Positions 1 to 10,785 of a DNA stretch of 64,000 nucleotides are shown in pieces. The stretch covers positions 33,022,369 through 33,086,368 of the forward strand of contig NC_087064.1 of assembly GCF_963678635.1 (NCBI RefSeq), read 5' to 3'. Positions within the stretch are counted from its first letter, which is position 1; each line of letters begins with the position of its first letter. The DNA comes from Symsagittifera roscoffensis. Lineage: Eukaryota > Xenacoelomorpha > Acoela > Convolutidae. The notes beneath the pieces are model-generated. The model did no database searches and was not told the origin of the DNA. It worked only from the letters and a program-made list of their open reading frames with translations. The translations under genes and the position numbers were made by a program.

Positions 1-228
1 CTCTCCCTACCTTACACTACAGATCCATGATACTTTGAAGCTAAAGTGCTATTTGTAATATAATAGTCTGTGTTAATATCCTTAGCATTGACTGTACTTA
101 ATAGCTCGATCAAAATGAACACTTTCAAAATGACATATTTTGTCGCAACAATTGCATCGCAACAAGATTTGCGACTTAGATAGAAAAAAAAAGAAAGTTC
201 ATACTATAACACAAGCTATACTTGTGTA
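1..228. other. Short flank, nothing recognised
   Basis: This is AT-rich sequence without a convincing coding frame. Its last eight bases (221-228, CTTGTGTA) are the left target-site duplication of the MITE that follows. Confidence 0.5.
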
Positions 229-586
229 CAGTAGCGGATTTAGGGGGGAGCGGGGGGGGGGGGAGGGGCGCGGACGCTCCTTCTCAGGGATTCGACCTTC
301 TACCGACCCTTTGAACTATTTTGAGATATCCATTTTTGGCTGACGGACCCCTAATCTTTTCTAAAGGCGTCTTTGGCGCCAGTAAATACTAATTTTGAGG
401 GAGGAGCGCGCGCCAAAAAAACGCGATTTTTTGGTCAAAAGTGTTTTAAAAGTGCCTAAAAAGCCTTTTTTGGTCTTTTTTCAAAAATTTGCCTGCGGCG
501 CCTAAAATTTTCTCAAGTTTTGATCTTTATAATGGTTTGGGAGTGCTCAGAAAATATCAATTAGGTCAATCCTAGATCCGCCCCTG
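229..586. mobile_element. hAT-type MITE with 8-bp target duplication
   Basis: The element begins CAGTAGCGGATTTAG and ends CTAGATCCGCCCCTG, so the ends form inverted repeats of the type CAG..GCGGAT(C/T)TAG. It is flanked on both sides by the same eight bases, CTTGTGTA (221-228 and 587-594). An 8-bp duplication together with CAG-starting termini is characteristic of hAT transposons. At 358 bp and with no transposase frame it is a non-autonomous miniature element. The interior has a G-run near the left end and GGCGCC-containing segments. Two further members lie at 27,637-27,998 and 48,710-49,110. Confidence 0.85.
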
Positions 587-1319
587 CTTGTGTAAATATA
601 TCGTTACTAGATAATAAAAAGATGCTTGATCATAGCAAGTTAAATGAACGAAACTGATTGTCTAGTGGAAAATTGCATGCAAGCTATTTCAGGAAAATTT
701 AAAGTGATAAAGGGGAGGTGAAAAAAGGCGTTAGACATTTTCTCAGGTTGACGCTACCCGCAGCAGAAAGAGTTTGACTTGAAAGTTGAGAAGACAAACT
801 CATTTATAACTGCGATAGTATTCGCATGCTAAGTGCCACGCGCCAATAGGCTGTTCCCCGAGCTGAAAAAAAACTCGTTTGAGTTCAAAAAATTTCGTTT
901 TAACTGTTTACTTTGAAAAATTTCAATCTGGACTATAATTCTGAAAAAATCTGTAGCTGCTTCAGTAGGAGTCTAATTTTTTGATATACATTTATTGATC
1001 TAGAAGTAGGGACTCAATAGAACCAAATATGTCTATGTAGTCAACTTCACAACAGACGTGGGTAAAACAACAAGCATACCACAAGGTTATTGAGTGGTCG
1101 GTTTTCATTTGCATAGTCGGTTAGTGTATCCATATAAGCTTCCGCGCTCATGCCTTTGTTAAAGTAACCAAATATCAGATACTTGCTCATTTGTACTCCG
1201 CAGCATCTATCTACAAAAATATCAGTAGTGAAATATGAAATTTGTTTTCAAAAATTTTCCAATGCAGGTAGGTGTAAGCAATCTTGGTTGAGCGGGTTAA
1301 TATTCACTCAAATATTCAC
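587..1319. other. Non-coding, nothing recognised
   Basis: The right target duplication of the MITE is followed by AT-rich sequence. I see no gene, RNA or long repeat here. It may include decayed sequence of the BEL/Pao element that follows. Confidence 0.4.
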
Positions 1320-1615
1320 TGATTTTCAAAGACAAAGAAAAGCCAATTATGGCTGTTTACCAGTCGAACAGATCGGTTATAAGGAACCACTTTTTTCCTT
1401 CACAGGCGTGGACTATTTCGGGCATTTTACGTTCCCATTCAAAGGAGCTCTTCGAAAAATGGGGTTTTCTTTTTACTTGCTGTAAACCTCAAGGTTGCGG
1501 CATCACTGGATACCAGCTCATATGTGATGGTCATCAAACGTTTCATCGAGCGCCATGGCACACCCAGCAGTTTTTGGCCAGATAATTATACAAACTTTAA
1601 AAACGTAAAATTTAG
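1320..1615 (+). pseudogene. BEL/Pao retrotransposon integrase remnant
   Basis: In the first frame (to about 1485) the translation reads FTGVDYFG followed by FKGALRKMGFSFYLL, the entry to the BEL/Pao integrase core; the motif GVDYFGP carries the first catalytic aspartate. The reading then shifts frame, and from about 1485 it reads VAASLDTSSYVMVIKRF, ERHGTPS and DNYTNF. These match the LDTDSF..RRF..R.G.P and SDNGTNF block with the second aspartate. The frameshift and stops show that it is dead. No other part of the element (LTRs, reverse transcriptase) was recognised nearby. The identification rests on motif recall, not on a search. Confidence 0.65.
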
Positions 1616-2849
1616 AAAAAAAAACTACAACAGGTAGCACAAGCTCCTTCAAAATTGACACGAATTGACACCGCTATTTTGTGCTCCGGGGTCAAATTTA
1701 TGAGGAGAGGTGCCTGCTCCAAGTGGGATGGCAATTGAATGTTAATGTATAGTTGTCGTCAAGCCTTTGGACAGAAATCGCGATGATGAAACAAAGCTCA
1801 AGCCTGGATTATATATGTCGAGCATGTTGATGTGTCGCCATTGCATTGCGAGGATTTTTTCAAAAGGAAACATGATCGCATATTCTCTTTCGCCCAGATC
1901 AATTACTTGGTTTTTCGGCTGACCCTGAGGCTGTTGCGTTATATAAGCATCGAGGCAGTAATAGTCACTAAACATCAATTTACGAGTCCGAAAAAAAATA
2001 CTTTAGGCGATTTCCGATCAGAAAAAAGTTACCAGATGGTCTGTTTACATACCTGAGTTGCTTGCATTGGGATCCTCGATGTAGCACATTAGTGACCAGC
2101 CAGAAGTTGAGTGACTCCCAGTCGGGCGAGGGGGGACCTACAGCCGACTCCTCGATCGATTTGGTTACAAATGTACTTCCTGTTGCTTTGCAAATGTGGT
2201 ACACTAAAACAAGTTTTGTTCTTCTACCGAAAGCTCTGTTTGTGTTTCTGCTAAAACCCTTGCGTTTCTGAGACACAAATCGCTGTCGCTTATTGACATA
2301 GACCGCGAATCGGCATATTTAAAAAGAGGAAGATTTATTGCGGAGCTGATTGTATCTCACAATAATCAATGTCGGCTACAGCTGAATATCTGGTCGCAAA
2401 TAACAGCCAAAAACTCAAGAAATATTTTGATTCAGTATCAACCTTAAGATTTTTTTGAGTCCACATTTTATGAGAAATAAAAACCCAAGCACGCCCCAAA
2501 ATCAAGAGCTGTATTTTTGCATGGATGAAGCTGTATTTTTATATACATTGAGACTTTGTTAATGGAAACAATACAAGATTGCGCTAAGATGCTTATATAT
2601 TAAGATATCTAAGATGATATGCTCAAAACTTGGAAAAGAAGGCAATTTCAAGGTAGCATCCCAAAGTTATTACTTTTAAAATTAAGATACAGCTGAAGAT
2701 AATACGCTAAGTGTAACGTAAAGGTCAAGAATATAATTTTAAAGGTAATACACCAACTTTGATTCTCAGAAGAAACTTTGCAAGGCAAAGTCAAAACTTT
2801 GTAGCATTTTTTTCGTTATTTTGGACTTTAGTAGCAGTTAAGTAATTGT
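1616..2849. other. Non-coding, no recognised content
   Basis: Short open frames exist on both strands (for example 1742-1978 and 1980-2276 minus) but none resembles a known domain. Part of this stretch could be the decayed C-terminal end of the BEL/Pao integrase. No repeat shared with the rest of the window was noticed. Confidence 0.35.
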
Positions 2850-2947
2850 TGGGAATTAATTGTCAAGGAAGAACATGTGTGAAAGAGCAAAAAAAACATA
2901 CTCTTCATATTTGAAAAGTTAAACGCCTATTGATATCTGATACAAAA

Positions 2948-3213
2948 AGTACTAAGCTCTTTGGAAATGCCTTGAAGGATGATACAAACATACTTTTTCA
3001 CTTAAACCCTCGTCTGCTTCATCTAAATTGTACTTCAACTCTATAGCTCTAGAGATATATTCGACAGCATTCTCGTTAGCCATCATTCTAATCGAGGTTA
3101 ATTCTGAAATCATATGCTGCACTCTCGGTCGTCAGTGCTTTTAAACTTTTTACTCAAAACTTCCCAAGCTTTGTTTCCCTTGCTTTTATGGTAAGTCAAA
3201 AGCGAATTTTTTC
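2948..3213 (-). pseudogene. Copia-like gag fragment
   Basis: This is a degenerate copy of the gag N-terminal region seen intact at 6747-7034. The nucleotide sequence is plainly homologous along its length but contains small indels that break the frame. On its left it is joined to repeat-block sequence that in the other unit lies more than 1 kb away, which shows an internal deletion. Confidence 0.6.
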
Positions 3214-3867
3214 TAAACATTGGACTAACTCATACTAAACATGCAATTTTTTTTTCATATAAAATCTCTCGCCCTTTTCTTAAATATACCTTTCTATCTT
3301 TTGCAGTAGTAGTCTTTCAAACACCGGTTGAATAATCAATTCCATCGACTTCACTACTGATAGTTTCTTTCTAGTCAAAAAGAATAATTTTAGCTCTGCA
3401 AAAAACAAATAATTTTTTTTGCTCCTTAAAACTATCAATTTTTACCGACTGAAAGTTTTTCAACCTAATTTTAATTGCTCTGAACAATTATCTCATCTTT
3501 CACGTATTTTGTATTGAAAAAATTTTTATTTAGCTTAAAATATATCAAAAATATCATCGCAGCCATAAAATATGAAGGCATTTTTATCCTCATTTAACCC
3601 TGATCCAAAACCTAACGGTCTGCATACCAATTGGTACATCAGCGATTTAGCAAAGCTAGGGTTGCTTCACAGACTTCATACTTAGCAATATATACTGGCA
3701 CTTTAGATTTTTTTTTGTGAAATTTTCTATTATTTAAATCTTGTACAAGTTCAGATCTCAACGCGACGGATTACGATCTCCCCAAGCAACAATAGAGTTT
3801 TTACAAATTTATAGAACACCACATTATTTAAGTTTGTCAAATTGAACAGTTTATCAGTTTCTATCGA

Positions 3868-3936
3868 TCTTTTTCTCTTTCTCCCTCTTTCTCTCTCTCT
3901 CTCTCTCTCTTTTCTTTCTTTCTCTCTTTCTTTTAA
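3868..3936. repeat. CT-rich simple repeat
   Basis: A run of CTTT/CTCT units lies in the non-coding leader of the copia-like unit. Equivalent tracts occur at 7696-7790, 29,576-29,640 and 33,326-33,395, always in the same position relative to gag. On the element's own strand it is a purine (GA) tract. Confidence 0.85.
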
Positions 3937-4935
3937 ACGCCGTGTCTATATCATTCACTCTTTCTTTTTCGTGTGTGCTTCCTTTGGCTTTGATTCGTGA
4001 CTTTCTTGTGACTCCGGCCTCAATGCTGTGTTGTTCATCTGCCAGTCCACTATCATCCGTTGGACTTTTTTCCTCGGTTTTCTTTTTTGGCGTGATTTTA
4101 CCTGTGTCACCAGTTCACCGCAAGCTCTGTTAAAATCTTTGTTAAGTCAATCATTCTTCAATTTTAACACAAAATTTGGCAGCTGGGCGCATAAATTTTC
4201 ACAGGTTGGCGGCAAAACTAAGTATAATCAACAGTCAAACTAGAGAGCGATAAAAAGTAGTAAAGCAACTTCTATGTATATGGAAATTTAACCGCATGTT
4301 AAGATCTGATCTTGTGATATGCATCGCGTGTTATCGCGCGACATCGTGCAATATCCAATCATGTTTCTAATTTGAACCGAAAAGTGAAAGAAGACGTCTT
4401 TATAAAGTAAGAAGTCATTTCTCCAAAACTTAGTTTTTTCCAATATATTTTCTTGAGTTTCATCGCGGACCCTATTATCTGATTTTCAAGGTCTGTTTCT
4501 AATCACTAGATTTTGAATGATTTGATATAATTCTCTTGATCTCGGTTCACGGACTTTGTTCGCTAGGTTTCGATCTTCGTATTTAATATCCTCAAACTGC
4601 TTTCCTGATAGGGCTCACTTGTTATGAAATTTTGAACTTGTTTCTCTGGATCAGTTTTTCATGTTTTTCCTTTTTCATGCTTTTTACTTTTCTGTTTTAA
4701 AATTTACAAAACTCTGAAAGCTCCCGAACATTAAAGCTTCAAATTATTTCTGCTTTTTTAGCAAATAATTTTGTAACCTTTCAAAATTTTTGAAGTTAAC
4801 TTGCAAGATTTTGGTCAGATTTTGCACATTTCTGGCAATCATTTTTTGGTCGAAAGTAGTGTTTTTCACATTTTTGACAGTCAAAACCTCACTGCCCGAG
4901 TCGAGTTTGAGTTTTTTCACCTAATTTGAAACAAG

Positions 4936-5124
4936 GTTTGAGCGGTTTGAGCTGTTTTTAAGCGCTCAAAATCTTGCTTAAAAATGAGTGGTTTGTCTAA
5001 AAAAAAATTGATCAAAAACCGCTCAAGATTTGAGGGGTTTGTCTAGAAAAACCGCTCAAAACCGTTCAAATCTTGCGCGGTATTTGAGCGTTTTTTTAGC
5101 GTTCAACAATCGCTCAAACCGCTC
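4936..5124. repeat. Foldback cluster of GCGGTTTGAG motifs
   Basis: Multiple copies of GCGGTTTGAG and its complement CTCAAACCGC are packed in about 190 bp. The outer copies (GTTTGAGCGGTTTGAGC at the left, CGCTCAAACCGCTC at the right) are in opposite orientation, so the segment can fold back on itself. The same cluster occurs at 30,661-30,813 and 34,413-34,604. Confidence 0.75.
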
Positions 5125-5495
5125 ATTTTGAAGCTAGATTTTGAAGCCAATTTAGGTATCATCCACAGTTGAATTAGAGAGCACTAAAAGATTAGTAAAA
5201 CAACTTCTATGTAGTAGTTAGATCATAGTTGAAAAATGCCGGAGAGAAAAAGAACCCGGGCTGCCGATGGCTCGAGTTGCCGATGGCGGCTCTTTTGCAC
5301 GAGGCTATTTTCAATTATGTTCTATGCTAGAAAGATGCCAGAAAAATGTGAAAGATCGGAAAATTGTGAAAAAGCCCGGAAAAGTTTGCAAAACTATGCT
5401 AATAATTTCTTTTTCCATTCATGCATTCTCATATTTCAATTTTCATTCATGCCCTGTCAAGGAAGAACACGTGTGAAAAAGCAAAAGGATACACT

Positions 5496-5990
5496 TCATA
5501 AATGAAGAGTTAAACGCCTCTTGATATCTGATCTCGTGAAATAATATCGCGTGATATTGCTTGACATCGTGCAAAAATCAATCATGTTCTGAATTTGAAC
5601 CAAAAAGTGGGAAGCGACTCTGTAATCTGTAATGTAAGAAGTCATTTGTCCAAATTTTAAGACTTTTGCTTTCAATTTACGTAATGCGTTATATCCCACA
5701 CTAGTCTGGAGCTTCTGTTTTACCATGTCCCGTACAATTTTTGTTGAGAGCAATATCAGAGTTTTGTGTCTTAGCTTAAAAATTCTGATTGTTTTGCTTG
5801 CTACGCTTTCAAGCTTCTTACCCTCTAATATCTTTGAACCTTTGTTCAAGTCCATACTCCGAAATTCTTCAACCTCATTGATGCTTCTCGACTCCTACTT
5901 TAACGGTTCATCTATGGAAGATTTAGTTTTTGGATGGGCTCTTAACTCATTTTGCAGCTCAACGTATTTCACTTTATCATCGTGTTTCTA
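5496..5990 (-). pseudogene. Downstream pol remnant of copia-like element
   Basis: A charged, open but frame-broken region follows the GAG-pre-integrase piece on the minus strand and is conserved in the right array (31,377-31,673). It contains the stretches LNKGSKILEGKKLES and STKIVRDMVKQ. I do not recognise a catalytic motif. By position it should derive from integrase or the integrase-reverse transcriptase linker. That placement is inference. Confidence 0.35.
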
Positions 5991-6026
5991 ATCAAATTCT
6001 AAGCATGCTTACAAAAAAATCTCAAA

Positions 6027-6257
6027 CTACTCTTCTGCTTTCCAAATCCCCTTTATTTTCCAATTGAAAAGATCTTTTTGCTCACTTAGAGGATAAATGG
6101 TTCCATTTCCTTGCTCAAGACATAGCTTTTCTCCAAAAACAACTCTAGCTCTTCCTCTAAAAAGTTTTGAGACTGACACTAAGTTCCCTGAATTCGCTGA
6201 TAAAAAGAAACAATCACTTATTGTAACGTTTTCAAAAACTATGTGGGAGTTTCTCAA
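6027..6257 (-). pseudogene. Copia GAG-pre-integrase domain fragment
   Basis: The 76-residue frame contains NLVSVSKL followed by FGEKLCLEQGNGTIYPLSEQ and DLFNW. This is the usual Ty1/copia GAG-pre-integrase pattern (N-L-[LV]-S-V-[SG]-[KQ]-L, then a short strand and the entry to the integrase zinc-binding region). The His/Cys zinc residues that should follow are missing because the frame ends. A second copy with the same sequence and few changes is at 31,713-31,943. It is a remnant, not a working gene. Confidence 0.7.
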
Positions 6258-6397
6258 AGTTCATTGAACTCTCCTTTCTACTAAGACATAAGAGTCCGTT
6301 TTATTAGTATTTGAAACAAATCTACTAAAATTCTTGTCCAGCTCAAATAATAATGTTTTATCCTTTATCATATTGCAAATTGCACCTAAACCTATAG

Positions 6398-6583
6398 CTA
6401 AGTCAACCTCAACTCAATCGGTTGAGTTGTAAGAACTAAAATGAATTTAATTTCTTTCAGCCACTTGTTGCTCTTCCCTTGTGTTTTTTCCTTCTTACAA
6501 TCCCTGGCTACTTGTCCTAATTCTAAGCACCTGAAACTTTCCACAGGATTTCTATCACTGAGTGAGTGGTTTACCTTATCCAC
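6398..6583 (-). pseudogene. Copia gag zinc-knuckle region, degenerate
   Basis: The short frame carries FRCLELGQVARDCKK, which aligns with the retroviral-type CCHC knuckle (C-x2-C-G-x2-G-H-x-A/R-x-D-C). Only some ligands survive: the second Cys and the His are lost (GQ in place of GH). It sits between gag and the GAG-pre-integrase piece, the expected order for a copia element. Confidence 0.5.
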
Positions 6584-6646
6584 TAGTTTGGATCTAAAGG
6601 AATCTAAAAAGTTTCATAATTTAATGCACCTAAAACACGCTTTTTC

Positions 6647-7034
6647 CTATGAAATGAACGAATATTGAATCACCTCCTCATTCCTATGATCACTTTTAAA
6701 ACATGTCAAGTCTTTCCTACTTTCGGTCAAAGTCTTATCATCTTTGCTAGCCTTTATACAAAAAAAAACGAAAAGTACTAAGTTCTTTGGAAATGCCTTT
6801 ATGGATGATACAAACAGACATTTTTTCACTTGAACCCTCGCCTACATCATCTAATTCGTTATTCAACTCTTCAGCTGTAGAGATGTATTCGTCAACACTC
6901 TCGTTAGCTATCATTCTAATCGTGGTTAATTCTGAAATTATATGATGCACTCTCGGTCGCTCAGTGCTTTTAAACTTTTTACTCAAAACTTCCCAAGCCT
7001 TGTTTCCCTTGCCTTTATGGCAAGTCAAAGGCAA
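6647..7034 (-). pseudogene. Copia-type gag (UBN2-like) with frameshift
   Basis: The first frame (6747-7034) begins close to the usual gag position and reads AWEVLSKKFKS, HHIISELTTIRM and VDEYISTAEELNNEL, matching the copia-type gag polyprotein pattern (AWxxLxxxF..., L..L...M.....V..Y......L...L). It breaks at a run of A residues near 6760. The downstream part continues in another frame (6647-6829). The zinc knuckle follows. The protein would be the capsid-like structural polyprotein of a retrotransposon. The element appears inactive. Confidence 0.7.
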
Positions 7035-7695
7035 AAAAGTTGTTTTCTAAACATTGGACTAACTCATACTAAACATGCATTTTTTGTTCATCTGAAATCT
7101 CTCGCGTTTTTCTTAAATATACCTTTCTATGTTTTGCAGTAGCAGTGTTTCGAACACCGGGGGCATAATCGATTTCATCTACTTCACTCCTGATAGTTTC
7201 CTTCTAGTCAAAAAGAATAATTTCAGCTCTGCAAAGGGCAAAAATTCTTTTTTTGCTCCTTAAAACAATCAATTTTTACCGACTGAAACTTTTTCAACCT
7301 AATTTTTTATGCTCTGACCAATCATCTGATGTTCCACGTACTTTGTATCGGAAAAAATTTAGTCTTAATTATATCAAAAACAACATCGCAGCCATAATAT
7401 ATGAAAGCATTTTTATGCTCATTTACTCCTGATCCAAAACCTAACGGTCGGCGTACCGATTAGTACATCAGCGATTTATCAAAGCTTAAGTTGCTTCACA
7501 GAACTCATACTTGGCAATATATATCTTGACAATTTAGAATTTTTTAAAAAATTTCTTTTCCTTAAAACTTGTACAAGTTCAGATCTCGCCGCGACGGATT
7601 ACGATCTCCCCAAACAACAAAAAAGTATCTAAAAATTTATAAAACACCGCTTTATTTAAGTTTATCAATATGAACAGTTTGTCAGTTTCTGTCGA

Positions 7696-7729
7696 TTTTT
7701 TTCTCTTTCTCTCTCTTTCGCTCTCTCTT

Positions 7730-7762
<33 letters not shown>

Positions 7763-7790
7763 TCTTTCTTTCTCTCTTTCTTTTAAAGTC
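7696..7790. repeat. CT-rich simple repeat
   Basis: This tract is equivalent in position and composition to the one at 3868-3936, in the leader of the second copia-like unit. It forms a long Arg/Glu/Lys-rich minus-strand frame that is only a by-product of the repeat. Confidence 0.85.
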
Positions 7791-8990
7791 GTGTTTATCA
7801 TTCTCTCTTTCTTTCTCTTGTGTGCTTCAATCGGCTTTGACTCGTGACTTCTTTGTGACTCCAGCCTCAATGCCCTGTCTCAATGACTTGTCTTCTCTCA
7901 ATTTTGCTGTGTTGTTTAACTGCCAGTTCACTATCATCCTTGGGACTTTTTTTCTCGGTTTTCTTTTTTGTTGTTGTGATTTTACTTGTGTCACATATTC
8001 ACCGCAAGCTCAGTCAAAATCTTTGTTTAGTCAGTCATTCTTGAATTGTGACACGTAGTTTGGGAGCTGGGCCCATAAATTTTCACAGGTTGGCGGCAAA
8101 ATTAGGTATAATCAACATTCGAATTAGAGAGCGATAAAAGAGTAGTAAATCAAATTATTTGTATATGGAAATTAGCCGCGTGTTAAGATCTGATCTCGTG
8201 ATATGACATCTCGTGATATCGGGCGACATCGTGCAATATGCAATCTTGTTCTTAATTTGAATCAAAAAGTGAGAAATGACTTCTCTATAAAGTAAGAAGT
8301 CATTTTTCTAAAACTTAATTTTTTCCAAAATGTTTTCTTGAGTTTCATCCCGGACCCTATTATCTGAATTTTAAATTCTGGATCTAACCACTAGATTTGG
8401 AATGATTTGATATAGTTCTCTGGATCTTGGTTCATGGTTATGCTCGCTAGGTTTCGATCTTAGTATTTAATGTCCTCAAACTGCTTTCCTGATATGGCTC
8501 ACCTGTTATGAATTTTTGAGCCTGTTTCTCTGGATCAGTTTTTCATGCTTTTGGCTGTTCTGTTTCAAGAATTCCAAACTCCTGAAAGCTCCCGAACATT
8601 ACAGCTTCCAATTATCAGTGCTTATTTAGCAAGTAACTTTGATACCTTTCACAGCTTTTGAAGTTAATTTGCATGATCTCGATCAGATTTGCATAAGCCT
8701 GGCAATATTTTTTTGGTCGAAAACAGTGTTTTACACTTTCGACAATCGAACTGTCACTTATGTATATTTTTGGTTTTTATGCATTCTCTGGCTTTGATAT
8801 CTGTAGGTCGATCTCCATTTCGTTATCCTGTGTCGACATCTGTTACATCTGTATCGAATTTTACTTTTGCCCAAAAATAGTCTACGTTCCATATGCACAT
8901 ATATTCGAGCTACTGCTAGTAATTACATGCTGTGATAATGTAATAGCGAATTCTAATCATTTGCAGCGGATACAGCGAAAAAGTTGCATC

Positions 8991-9332
8991 AAGGTTTGAG
9001 CTTCGTTTTTTTTTCCAAATGAGCTTGCGAGGGTTCCCTATTTCATTGATAGATAGCAGGTCATCGATAGTCTATATATCGTAAAAACCATTCATAGCTT
9101 TCATAACTCGAGAGTAAGGGGTATGTATAACTGTTTTAAAATGAATTTCTATAAAATCGATTTAAATGATAACTCAAGTTCTATAAATCAGGCCTTCAAA
9201 TCTTGTTCTTCAAATCCTTTCGCTCTTCTTAGCAAATTTTCTGAAATTATTTTGTGTTTTTTTCAGATATGGAAACCAGTGTGAAAATACGCTTTCGATA
9301 GTTTAAATTGTTTTTAGTAAGGTAAGTAACCG
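8991..9332. other. Non-coding gap
   Basis: The copia-like unit loses similarity to its relatives around 8740, and no known sequence follows. I see no gene here. Confidence 0.35.
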
Positions 9333-9707
9333 TGTGATAGAAAGTTAGTCGGAGACAATAAATTGGCGGTCAACCGAAGCTGACAGACAAACTCCGAAGG
9401 TTAAATACTAGTTAGCGCCAGACAGATAAATGAATTAAATAGCACAACTAGAAATGGAACTGGAATTGAAACATGAACTAAATTTAGATACTATGACATT
9501 TCCCTCCTTGTAAAAATTAATGACTTCAAATAACGTATCCACTGCAATTCTGTTATCAATAAATCAATAAGAATAATAATGAGTTTTAACTATCAATGTT
9601 GTTATCAACAAATCAAGAAGGTTATTAACGGGTTTCAACTAAATTTTAGCAATTCACTATGACAACATTTTAAAACATAAAAATTGAGTTTTTGCCGCTA
9701 CACGGCA
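9333..9707 (-). repeat. Candidate 3' LTR of Gypsy-1
   Basis: Reading the minus strand, the integrase end of Gypsy-1 is followed by a purine-rich stretch (AGGAGGTCCAGGGAGAGGGCA) and then TGCCGTG. That is the layout of a polypurine tract followed by an LTR starting with TG. The far end at 9333 is a guess based on a TG on the plus strand and a length like the other gypsy LTRs here. No partner LTR exists in the window, so the call is weak. Confidence 0.3.
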
Positions 9708-9782
9708 TGCCCTCTCCCTGGACCTCCTCATGTTATAAAATGTTGTAATTTTGTTACTCATGTTTTCTACTCCTTTTTTTCT

Positions 9783-10704
9783 TCATTTCGCTCCTGACTT
9801 ATCCGCCTTTTGAATAGTATCAATCATAACCGCCCCCATCTTCGTAACCGCTGTTCGATTTCTGCGCGATCGTCTTGAACTGGTTTCTTCCAAGGAACTC
9901 GCCGAATCTTGGCTCGAATAGGAAACAAGTCGTTGTTTCCGACCATGCTTATTCCCCCCGGTTGCTGGAATCTGTTCTGCCTCGCGCTCCACCTTCTGTG
10001 GTATATTTCGTTCGGTGTCCTCCTTCCTTCGGTTAGCTTTGATTTCTTGTTCGCGTGCCATCGTGTATTCTGTTGCCGTTTCATAATTGCTAGGTCGAAT
10101 TGTGATAAATTCTGGTTGTTCTTGGTCCTGTCCCCCACTAGACATTCCTTGTCTCTCCTTTTCAGCATCTGCCCCCTTAGTTGTCGGATCAACAGCCGGT
10201 TTAGTTGAGATGAGCGGTAAATAGTCCTCTTCTTCTGATTCCAAATACTCCGCGATTTTCAAAATTTGGAATCTTGAGCGATTTCCCATGGTGCGGTGAG
10301 AGGTTCCCATGGTGCCTTTTGAGCTACTTTGTTGACTACTACTTGCTAGTAGCTTCCGTTTGAGGTCCCGCAGCGATTTGTCCCGGCGCCCGTTTTTTTT
10401 TTTCGAAATTTTCGCGCTACTCCTGATTTTCTAAGCACAGCACCATTACCATTTTAATAGTGTGATCACTTTGATTGACTATACTGGATTTTAGTGGTTT
10501 ATACCTATTCAAATTCCGCTCCTCTGTCTTCTGCATTACGACTGCCGGCGGTACTTCAGCCGGTTCATTCGGTGCCCGCACAATTCCAGGCTCATCATCC
10601 TGGTTAGCAGCTTGGTCCTCAGCCAGTTTCATTGGGTGTCGCCTGTTTTTCTGGTCGTAATTTGTATCCGATCGGACTCCCCAGTTCGTATCTATCGGCT
10701 CCAT
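9783..10704 (-). pseudogene. Gypsy-1 integrase C-terminal tail
   Basis: Two minus-strand frames (10,417-10,704 and 9783-10,310) rich in Glu, Arg, Lys, Ser and Gln follow the integrase core. The second contains a basic RRSRRNR cluster. No chromodomain signature was recognised. Position implies the unstructured C-terminal part of Pol. Confidence 0.4.
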
Positions 10705-10785
10705 CGTTGCTTGGGCGTTTGGGTCTTGTTCATCTAAACAGGCAGATTTTGAACGTATTACATTTCCCCAAATTAGATTCCATAA

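Larger units (their letters stand above)
2850..8990 (-). mobile_element. Left array of Ty1/copia-like element, gag-only, with repeated non-coding blocks
   Basis: Copia-type coding remnants on the minus strand (gag, zinc knuckle, GAG-pre-integrase) are embedded in long non-coding sequence that recurs at 28.9-36.0 kb. In plus order a unit reads: gag start, a conserved leader, a CT-rich tract, a block beginning AGGTATAATCAACAGT, a spacer with foldback repeats, a related block beginning AGGTATCATCCACAGT, then the copia coding remnant. Two units are seen here. The first (2850-5460) has its coding part deleted, so that block sequence joins gag directly at about 2947. The second is 5460-8990. No reverse transcriptase or RNase H was recognised. 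Exact LTR boundaries could not be set. Confidence 0.65.

Noticed and set aside
7135-7165. Palindrome GTGTTTCGAACAC next to a tRNA-like TTCGAA word as a tRNA gene
   Set aside because: No box A or acceptor stem around it, and it repeats in every copia-like leader, so it belongs to the element.
7682-7870. Minus-strand frame of repeated Arg/Glu/Lys residues
   Set aside because: It is the translation of the CT-rich simple repeat in the copia-like leader and has no other support.
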